In this document: in pieces, positions 1 to 10,200 of the stretch
Numbering within the stretch: position 1 is the stretch's first letter
Layout: every line of letters starts with the position of its first letter
DNA from: Isohypsibius dastychi
Taxonomy: Eukaryota; Tardigrada; Eutardigrada; Parachela; Isohypsibiidae
Length of the DNA stretch: 14,552 nucleotides
NCBI GenBank assembly: GCA_034696485.1
Contig: JAQIWT010000844.1
Span: 1-14,552 of the forward strand
Direction of reading: 5' to 3'
Made by a program: the position numbers and the translations under genes
The notes under the pieces: model-generated
The model's database searches: none
Seen by the model: only the letters and a program-made list of their open reading frames with translations
Told to the model about the DNA's origin: nothing

Positions 1-927
1 TAGAGACCAGAGAGACTTTTGAGCGAGAGTCTCCAAAAGTAGGAATTTGCAAAGGGACAGACAGACCTTGTGGCCAGAAAAGACACTGGCCAGGCAGACT
101 TTTTCATACTTTTTTCAACGATACTTTAGGGTGTCGATATTCAGGTTCGGCTGTAAAGTTCCCCCCCCTTGGGGGGGGGGGAACAAAAAGACGGATATCA
201 AAGGCTTCCGTAAAGCAAATTTACTTCAAAGTGTTCGACAAACTTCGTTCACCAATCCAATCCCATACACTTCTTACCTGAAACATGCAGTTCAAGGCGC
301 ACGGAATGCATTCAGGTGTCCAGCTATCACGATTTCAAAGGCCCGCGGTAGCCATGATTTGAAAGAGTTCCAAAAGAGATATCTTTCTTTGTAATAAAGA
401 AATCGAAGAAAACTTCAGTGTTCGACTGCGAGAAAACGAGAGCCTGAAATGATATGACGCCAAGCGAGACGTAGAAAGACACAGACGCGGGCTGGCTGGC
501 TGTGTCCTCAGAGAAACGCACGTGGCTAGCTAAGATCAGCCCACTCAACCACTTGCGCATGGTCCAAAGAATGGTCGAATGGGAGCTGCTTACTGGGTGG
601 TTTAAACGGTTTCCGAAGTTCCGAACTCTAATCGAACTTACAGAACTTGGAAATGAAATTAACCAGCACTTTCGTCGAAACCTTTCCGCCTAACTGACAT
701 GAAGTTTTAATGAGTAACTTCGCAAAATACAGAAAACTCTTTTGGTCCAAATGCGAAACACTGCACAATAAATAATGCAGATCTTAAAGAAGGAAAAATA
801 CCTTTCAGAAGTGAAAGAAAAATAAACAAAAATCGTCACCGCGTTTAATCGCCTGCGACGTCTAGAAACAAAAACGCCAACAAATAATCCCATCAACTAC
901 ATCTTGAACTCCAAAAAACAAGTGACT
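1..927. other. 3' flank of NIPBL, no gene supported
   Basis: It contains the 3' untranslated region of NIPBL and intergenic sequence. Short open frames on both strands (47-394 plus, 327-560 minus, 502-693 plus, 690-896 minus) show no family resemblance or conserved composition. On the minus strand ATTAAA-type poly(A) signals occur at 932-927 (overlapping the stop), 849-844 and 711-706, with no canonical AATAAA. On the plus strand AATAAA occurs at 393-398, 767-772 and 821-826, which could end a convergent gene lying to the left. Confidence 0.5.
158..184. repeat. Perfect inverted repeat with C8/G11 homopolymer arms
   Basis: GTT plus eight C at 158-168 pairs with eight G plus AAC at 174-184, separated by TTGGG. 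The arms are 11 bases and perfectly complementary; the G run is 11 long in total (171-181). Confidence 0.85.
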
Positions 928-1284
928 TTAATAAGACCATGATTCATCTTCGTCTTCTGAGCTGCATCGCGATTCTTCCTTCACCGGAAGTGCGTTCTTT
1001 CGCGGTCTTCCACGAGGTCTCTTTGGAGCATTTGGATCACGTTTCTTTTTCGGAGTCTTTGGTTTCTTGAAAGCTTCATCAGCTTTGCGTTTCTTCTTGG
1101 CTGGCGAGGAAGTAGATGGCTGGGATGACGAATCCCTATCCTCACCGGGAGTTGATCTTTCGGCGGTTTCCCGGTCAGCTGTTTCGACATCATCCACGTC
1201 CATATCGTCGTCACCATGATTGATGTTCGTATCACATTCACCAGGAACCTCACGATCATCGATGATCTCCACCACGGTTTTGAA
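928..1284 (-). CDS. NIPBL: NIPBL exon 16, acidic/basic C-terminal tail with AT-hook (residues 1859-1976)
   Basis: Acceptor TTTTTAG|TTCAAA. It begins FKTVVEIIDDRE, matching the YLDFKLLMEHLDPDEE end of the conserved region. It continues with an acidic patch (DDDMDVDDVE), a basic nuclear-localisation-like stretch (KKKRKADEAF, PKKKRDPNAPK), an AT-hook RPRGRPRK (997-1020) and an acidic serine-rich end (SSEDEDESWSY). The stop TAA is at 930-928. The conserved join to exon 15 makes the frame certain. Confidence 0.95.
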   Translation of the reverse strand, partial: FKTVVEIIDDREVPGECDTNINHGDDDMDVDDVETADRETAERSTPGEDRDSSSQPSTSSPAKKKRKADEAFKKPKTPKKKRDPNAPKRPRGRPRKNALPVKEESRCSSEDEDESWSY

Positions 1285-4200
1285 CTAAAAATCAGAAATT
1301 ATCTCGTCATGTACGTGTCCACGTAAGTCAACTTAAACTTAAACTCCCCCGAAAAACACCGATGTAGTTCTTCAGATGAAAAATCTTCACAAAATTTACT
1401 ATGAAAAGCATCTCTTACAATTTTCGCGAAGCATTTCTCTGAATAAATACTGAACCATTCCGAAGTACTATTTTCAACGACAAAAACAATTCAATTTTAT
1501 TGTACAAAGATTCAAAATCGATCTTTCTCACCTCGAAGTATTTTCTGATGAGCAGTGGTGCGTTCAGATATTCATTCAGATCACCCTTAACATCTCTGGC
1601 CAAGAATTCCACCGTAGCATTCGGTTCGAACTTGCAATTCGTCTTGCGAGACACGATGGGCTTCTCGTAGATCTTCATGGGTTCCTGAGAGGTATATTCC
1701 TTCATTTTAGCTTGAGTAATCCCATAATTTGCCATCAAATAACGCTTCAACTGAATGAGCAGAATTGAAGGCTGGCAGCTGCGATAAGCAGTCCGCAATT
1801 CGGAGAGATCAGCTGGGCAGAGTTTCTTGAAGTTCTCCGGGGTTTCCCATTCGTCATCTTCTCCCTCCTCTCCCTCAGCCGGTGCACTGATTTGGAATGC
1901 TTTCTGGAATCGCAGCAGAGCATCGGGACTGATGATTGCCAAGATGGGCTCGATTTGGTGAATGACGAAAAGAGGTTCGTCGAGATTTTGGAAAGGAAAG
2001 TACGCGATGTTATCTGCGAAGTATTGCAGCTGGTCCAACGCTGAATCCTGGAATGAATTCAAATATTCAAACTAATGCACCGTGGAATTCAGGGATGAAA
2101 TTTAACGGCAACGTTCAGTTTTGAAATGGATAATTTCCACAGACTAAACGCCCGAAAGAACGCTGTAAGTTTCTTGCAGGAGCTGGACTGTGTTCTTGCT
2201 CACAAACATAAAAATGACGTCTCCTGAAACACTACTTACCGCTCCATCATCAAATCTGATCAGAGACTAAAGTGCACAAAAATAAAAAATGAAATCCGAT
2301 ATGAAGCATAAACCTGAAGTTCTCCAATGCAGTCTTGCGAAACAGAATTCAACGAGAGCGAATTTTTGGCTGACTGCACTACTTACAAACTGCCATTCAA
2401 AAGCTAGGTACAGATTGGCTAGCTGGTCTCAGTACGCAATCCAGATTGGCTACTGAGGTCATGGTTCCGCCTCCTTGCAGACACGTGCCAAATTACAGGG
2501 AATTTTGCAAATCCGCCTGATTACTCAAAATAACGCCTTTTACTATTTTTCTTGCAACCAAAAACCAAAACTGTTCTTGAAAACTGCAGCAATTTATAAC
2601 AGGAGAGAGAAGCTCCTCCTCGCCATACAAATACCAAATCTTCCTGTGCGGCTGGCTCTTTAAAGACAACTTTCCTACCTCGTATTTGAAGAATTCCAGG
2701 AGTTTGGTGATGAGATTCCGGCGCTGTGGACGATCATTCCGAACCAGCCCATAAACATTTCCGACAACACTGGCTGAACCATTGATCGTTAGTCGGAATC
2801 CTCTTATCACAGATCGTGTCGACTTGCTAAGCATCTTCTGGAAGCCGTACGATTCCTGAATTCCAGCTACGGCCTTGGTCTGCAAAAGCGATAGATGAAT
2901 TATGGTAGAAAACATCGAGCCCAAAAATATGTGCCGAATAAAATAACATCGGAAGCAAAACCCATGCTCAGGGTTCCGCGCAGAGGAAGCTATTCAAAAA
3001 TGAGTCTCTACTTCACCTTTGAAAATTACTTCTTCGCTCCCGGTCAAGGATTAACTCACAATCAAAACGCGATTTTTTTTAGATAAAACCAGGAAAGAGA
3101 ACCGAAAAGACGACCTCAATCCATACTTCTACTGGGAAGAAGTATTAATTGTTGAACACTAGCAAGCTGACAACTATGAATAAATCAATGAACGAGGGAC
3201 AAATTCACATTTAACCGCAAAAGACTTCTTGACGAAAATTACAAACAAAAGGTAAAAGGTAAGAAAACCTAACGGAATAGAAATCATTCAGATATGCGAA
3301 AATTATAGAGCATGTAACGAAACTTACCGAGAGCGCTCCATGGTACTTCCGGTGTATTTCCTCCAGTAGTCCGTTGGCTTTAGACGAGATAACTTCACTG
3401 GGATCACTGGCCATCGAGATCAAAAACGGAAGCGCCTAAGAACAAAGGAACCCTTAAACAAAATTTCAAACGTCACTGCAACAAATAACGCACTTGCTGC
3501 GGATGGGAGAATCGAAGCTGAACGATAACGCCGATCAACGACAAGACTTCACTCCGAATCCCCGCGTCCGTATCAAACCCGCACTCCAGAATGTTCTTCA
3601 AATATCCATAAATAATCTTTCTAGACAATTCGGCCGAAGAAGTCTGATTGCCTCTCAAGTCCAAGTTCGCATAATGTTCCGATGCCGACGCGCTTTCTTC
3701 AATCGACACAATCTGCGACTCTTCATGTTGAAGAAACTTCAACAAGTTCCCCAGCACAATCTTCTTGTCATCCACATTCTTATTATCCGGCTTGAGAATA
3801 CTCCCATAGATCTCCACCACTTTCTTCTGCAGCATCGTTTCCGGTCGGCGGATGAAGACGAACCCAAGGCTTTGCAGAGCTCGCGCTTGGACGGCGGGTG
3901 ATTTGTGACGCAGAAGTGAGAAGAAAATTTCGACGAGCTTTTCGGTGGTGCAATGGACATAGCCGAACAATTCCTGATCAACATCGAAATACTGGACGAT
4001 CAAAGCGACGAGACACATCGCGCGCTGAAGCGAAGAGTTCGGGGTCCGCGAGTCGGCTTTGGTTCCGTCTGCTAATATGCGGTAACAGCTTTCGTAGAGA
4101 TCTCGGACTATTTTGAAATTGTGCGTCGCGTTATTGACAACAGCGGCCAAGCATTCCGTGTTCACCTGGAGAAGCTATGAACAAAAGATTTATTACCAAC

Positions 4201-7200
4201 TAAACACGATGAAAACCTGAGTATAATTTCCAAAATCACCGTAGCATCTAGCCTGCCTTCGACAGAGCCGAAGAACAGACCATAAACACAACGTTTACAA
4301 ATATTATATTTCAACGAAAAGATTCAAGTAACTAAATTATCAGGAAATTCTTTGAAAGTTCATCGAGAAGTTTCGTTTCTTCTCACGAACCTGGATTGTA
4401 ACACCGGGTTTCGTGTACAGCGCAACACAACTCTCTTCGATTTGGGCCAAAAGGTAATCCGGTGGGCTTTTCATCAGAGGAATCACCAAGGTCAAGATTT
4501 CCGCAGCGAGGCCAACAATCTTCTGGTCCGATTTGGTGGTCAGCGTCTGATTCAAGAACGTCGGAAGTGATCCAGCGTGATTCGTTCCAAGTTCCGGACA
4601 GCATTTGATGAAAAGATTCAACGCCAGAAAACAACGCGCTGTTCGAAGGACCGGGTTTGCGGACGAAGTGGAGAGCTCATCTGCGCCGGAAGCTTCAGCG
4701 TTGATTGAGATAATCAGGTTCACGATACGGTCAACGATTCTCCCACATGTCTTCTTAATCTTCGTGCTATCTTCGATGTCTCTCTTCAAAAAATCCTACG
4801 AAAAATCAAATTTTGCACTCATAGATCGAGATGCTTGCTATTCACAGCCGAAAAAGTTCAACCAAATTACCAAGAAAACAAATCGTCATTTCGAAATCGA
4901 GATTACGTATCTTCGGGAAAAGTATCTGATGTTCTGCATTACCTTCAGCATTTTCTGAAACCATTCCGTAGCGGAAACCACTTCCTGGTCCAACAGATCA
5001 ACGACGTCGATGATCTGGTCCACTCGCTTGGCGCCTATCACCGGGTCCTTCATGGCGCTAGGCTGGAACCAAGTGGACAGAAAAACTTCATAAACAAGTT
5101 TCTTGATAGTTTCTTCGTCATTTATCCGCTTGATGATGTTGCAACAAATCTCGGCACAAAGTGAATGGTCTGGATGTTGAACGCAGAAATCATGAAGGAC
5201 CTACGGAAAAGGTGCAAAAACTGAAAAGCTGTATAGATCGAAGAGAGTCGAAACGTAACCGCCAATCCGTGAAAACAGATGGATCTTTTAAATATCAAAT
5301 AATTTCTGGATTTTCAATGATGTACAAACAGCTCAAGAAAGAGTTGATTGAAAGACAATTACCAACGGTCGAAACTTTTCAAATTTTTTTTGAGAATCTT
5401 CGATTTGTTTCCGCGTAATTACCTTGATGGCTTTTTTCCGAACGCTTGGCGCTGTATCACACAGTCTCTTCAAGAGCACCATTTTATACTGTTCCATATG
5501 AACCGAATCGATCACAGCGTATTTCCCAATCATTTCTATGACAGTTTCTCGGATCATAGCGGAGTTGTCCCACATTCGGCTTTCCACCAAGCTCTTGACT
5601 TCTTCGCGACTCATCAAAGACCCATCTGAATCAATGATCTGGCTGACACACTTGATTGCTCGAATCCGAATCTGCATGGTGGAATCGGTCCCCATCGTGA
5701 TGATCCGCCGGAAGTAGCTGTCAAAACTCAAGGCGAAAGAGCGTTTCGAAGCGAAATGACGAGCGATGAAATTTGCCATTTTTGCATCGACAACCTCTTT
5801 ACCTGCAAAGAAACAGTGGAGCTTCAAATTCAGGTCAAACCGCCAAAACTTCCAATTTCAAATCGATTCACATTGTCAGTTACAAGAAACGAAAATACAG
5901 GAATGACTGTTCTCCCGGAGGGTTCTGTTTACTTTGGCGTTGAATGTTTTCCAAATTTGAGGAAAATTCGGTTAATTGAACTTACCCAAAAATTCAGACG
6001 TGCAAGAATTTTCGGCGAATTTTTTCATGAAGTCCAACACGGCAGATTTCGTTCTCTCCCGGAAATTTCCGAAGATGTTAGCGCGTTCAGCTTCAACATC
6101 GACTTCACCATTCACAGCATCGTGATACCACTGAACCAGATAATAATTCGTAGCATAATTCGGGCTGGACACTCTCCGGTGAAGGTACTGCAGAAGTCCT
6201 TGTTGAAACAAAAGTGTCTCATTCGGGTCGTCACTTGTATCCACTTCCATCATTCCGTCTTCCGTAATCACAAACGCCTGGTACAACTGCAATGAAAGCA
6301 CGGCTCAAAATAATGTCCACCTCATTTGGTACACTGAACAAAAAACAACCTGATTTCAATGCGCTGGAAAATTAAAAATTCTTTGTTTTTGGGAAAAAAT
6401 CCCTCGATCAAAACAGTCTGATGTATTTTATCAATGTCAAAAATCTGCCAACCCAACCTACCCGCGTAACAGTATCCTGCAGATCTTCAGGACTTTCTTT
6501 GACTTCCAGGTGATCTTTCCTCATCTTGCTCGCAATAAGTCCCAGCGCATCGATACTTGTATACCGGAAGTTGGCATCCAGCGTTTTATCATTAAATTTC
6601 TGCAGCAATATATTCGCCAACAAGCTCAACAAACACTCCGCAGCCGGCCATCCCGGTCGACTCATCATCGCCAACAAATCCGAGATGAAATTCTCAAACA
6701 ACGGCCGGTAATCATCTTCACCTTTGGTCGCACATTTCGTGAAGAACGCTGAGAGGATATGTTTGGCACACCGGACTGACTGATCATAGCTATTCAGAAT
6801 CAGCAGCTCATAATCGAAATCTCCACTTTTGGCAAACTGTCTTTTGGTTGGCAGCCGTGCGATACTTTGAATCAAATGAAGAATCAACGCTGAAATCATC
6901 TGAACCTTGTCTCCCTTATCCGAGATGGTGTAGCTCCTAAGATTCCGTTTCGAACTTGGCAGTCGCGCCAGTGACGAGAGGATATCATCACAAATCATAT
7001 CGCGATGTTGGTCGTACTTTGCGAAGATACTCGCAACTAGCCGGAGAGACTTGAGCTGGAAGTCCTGAATATTTTCCACGAAGAATGCGGAAACCCCCAA
7101 AGATGCCAACTGGTACATCGGGGCTTCTTCCAGAGCTCTAGCGGAGACAACATCGGCAAACAACACTGCGATGTCTTCAAAACGTGAATAAAGCTTCTTC

Positions 7201-10200
7201 ATGGCTTCGTCTTTCGTTGAGCCGTAACGCGCGCGCTTTTGTTTGATTTTGGCGACGAATCCATCTTTGGAGTTGGCTTCATACCGGTACAATGGATCAA
7301 AGGCGGGATACAGGCTATGGTGGACCTGATACTTGGCGAACCGGATGCAGGCGTCGATGATGTCGCTGTTGTAGATTTCTTTGGAAAGTTTCGGGGAGGT
7401 CATGATATTAAGGGCAGCAGTGACAGCTTCCGCGCCGCGGATAACACGGCTGTTGAGCATTTCGCGATAAATACTGGACTCCGACTCGTCCGCATCCTGA
7501 ATAATAAAACCGATATTGGTAGGGGTGGAAAACAAAAATGGATCACAAAATAGAACAACTCACGAATGTGACTGGGTTTAGGACAAAACCAAAAAAAAAT
7601 CATCAAAGGTAACCAATTCCAAAGTGTCTAAATATCTGAATCAGACAAACAGAAAAGAAAAACTGGTTAAATGGGAAGACCAAATTAAAATCATGAAACG
7701 AGGACCTGATTTCCTGCACTCTCGGAGTATAAATTCAAGATAAAATCATTCCGCTCGATGAAACAAGATAAGAAAACAAGATTTATGTTATGGTTTGGAA
7801 ATGACAGTGTTCAGAAAATGTTCGCTGAGTGTATTGATGTTCGGTACTTGAAAGTAGCGTTACCTGCGAAAATCCGATGAGATCAGCAGGGATGATATAT
7901 CCCTGCAGAATTGTAGGCAGCAAAGCCACGAGGACTTCCTTGAGAGTATCGAATGGTACAAACTGTGCTTGGGAATGAGCTTTCAGAACAGCGGCATCCG
8001 TCGCGAGCTGCGAGACCAAATTTTGTGACAAAATCGCTTCCGACGGAATATCAGCATCCGTGAATTCAGCATTCGGATCCCCCATGACTAGATGGCTAAT
8101 GTCCGACCGGGAAATGTGGCGAAGAACCTTATCGCAAGTAATCATGAAGCTGTTCAACGCCGGATGCTCTCCAAATGATTCCGGTGAGAATGTGTGCTTC
8201 CGGCTTTCCAAGATCTTCTCTTTGGTATTCAGTTTCTTCAATTTCCGCTGATCAATGTCCATCGCATCGTAAAATACTGTTCGGCAACCGGAAACATCAA
8301 CTGTCGAGATCTTCAATGTGAGCTTCGCCGGATCGAATATGATATTTTCCACGGCCAACGAGTCCCGTTTTCCTTCCACCTAAATTCACAGTGTGAATGA
8401 ATGAATATCACACTATAATAATATTGCAACTGTTATCATGCGTAGATTCGTCATGGTCTCAACAATCAAAACATTCAATCAAGAACTGACATGTCCCATG
8501 AAAGGAAAGGTAGTTGAAAAAACTGATTATTTTGACCGACCTGTCTGGGAGGTGCATCTACTCGATGGAACAAAAATGACTACATCGTGAGTCCCAAATT
8601 CGAAGTTATGGGAATTCAACTTCCGAAAATAATACTTCACAAATGTATCACAAATTCCGAAATATTCGTTATCAGTGGTTATTCAACTGACGTAAGGTGA
8701 TGACATGCTAACCATATACAACAAAAAACACTGTATAACCGATTGAAGAAATCAAGATTCAGAATCAGAAAAAAGATGGCTCGTCAAAAGAACGCTCGGT
8801 CGTAACAACATGGCAACAAAAATGTGGTTTTCGAACGGATTAGGGGTAACTGATCCAGGTTCACTGTCGGTTCTCGTGAAACCCGCGAAGACACGGCAAC
8901 TTATTCTTTTATGAAAAAGCCTCTCTAGATATCAGTCCTTAATCGATGTGTCGGCGGATTCTTCGGATACAGTGTATCGAAGAACATCCAATGTTAAAGA
9001 AAAATCACTTTCATCACAACTTTCGACCAGATGTCAAATTTTTTCAAAAATACCTGCTTCTTCGCAATCACTTCAAACTTCATACCTGCTCAGCCTGGTT
9101 GGTCGATGTGTTCCCCAAAGGCTGACTTTTTGATGCAGAAGGATTCACTTCCGGGAACTCAGGGCTCTCAGCCTGATCCGGTCGGAAAACTCTCGTATTC
9201 TCATCGACAACCGGCTTGGAAACCTTGTTTTTCGAAGGTATCGTGATCTTCAGTTTCGGAATGTGCCGAGGCTCCGGAATAATTGGCGAGGGGGGAAACT
9301 CGGAATTTTCAGGATTACTTTTGGTTGGCTTTGATTTCGAACTTGAAGACGGCTTTGGCGATGGCACATGTTTTTGGTCCTGAAGAATCGCGGATGTTTG
9401 GGCACTTAGTCGAGATTTACTGGAGGTTGGCGGAACAGAGATTTCCGGACTAGGGGCGGGATGTGCGGATACATGACCGAGAAATTGTTGTTGAGATCGA
9501 TGGCTGGTTCCCGAACCTAGAATAAACGATCGCTGAATAACATGTCGGACATGTGGCAACTTTTTGATAATCAGCCAGCTCATCAGTTTGATCTGAGCTG
9601 AACTGACCAAGTAACGAATTTTTCGATCCGGGAACGAAACAGAAACAGTTCAATTTCAGTACTAGAACTCATGGATCTTTTTCAACACCTCGCCTTGCTC
9701 TCTCTCCCGCACACGAAGGATTCCATGAATTAGCGTTCGTAACTCAAGAGTTTTTGCCAATTCGATGTAATGAAACTGGGTGCATTAAGGAATGGTTTTA
9801 GCAGACAGAGTCTGTTTTGAACCCAATGAATAAAAAGACGGTGATACCGAATTTTGTCTGATATAACGGTAACGAAGTCTGAGACTTTTGCAACCAGCCG
9901 AACAAACTTTTAATTCCACATACCAGAGCTGCCACCTTTCGGCAAGAAGTCAGCAACCATCCCCGAAGAAGGCAATGCTGCAGGATTCGCTTGGCGAACG
10001 AGTAGCTCCAAATTTGACGGTTGAGGAACCGGAATAACAGCGGGCTGACCGGCAGGCCGTTCTGACTTTCGAGGCTTCTTAAATTTTCTGAAATTCGGAA
10101 AGAACCTTACTACCACAATAAACCGGAAAAAAATAGCATTTCGCGAACGTACATATTACTATGGAGCTGAGTGCGCTGAAGCTGCTCGACGACATTACTG

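Noticed and set aside
47-394. Plus-strand open frame followed by AATAAA at 393-398
   Set aside because: It runs through the C8/G11 homopolymer, has no recognisable domain and no matching splice acceptor I could defend. A terminal exon of a left-hand gene remains possible but unsupported.
3494-3901. 135-codon open frame on the plus strand
   Set aside because: Fully antisense to the conserved NIPBL exon 12; basic, low-complexity composition is expected of a shadow frame.
5756-6295. 179-codon open frame on the plus strand
   Set aside because: It lies antisense to NIPBL exons 8 and 9 and intron 8, shows no family motif, and the minus-strand reading is strongly conserved.
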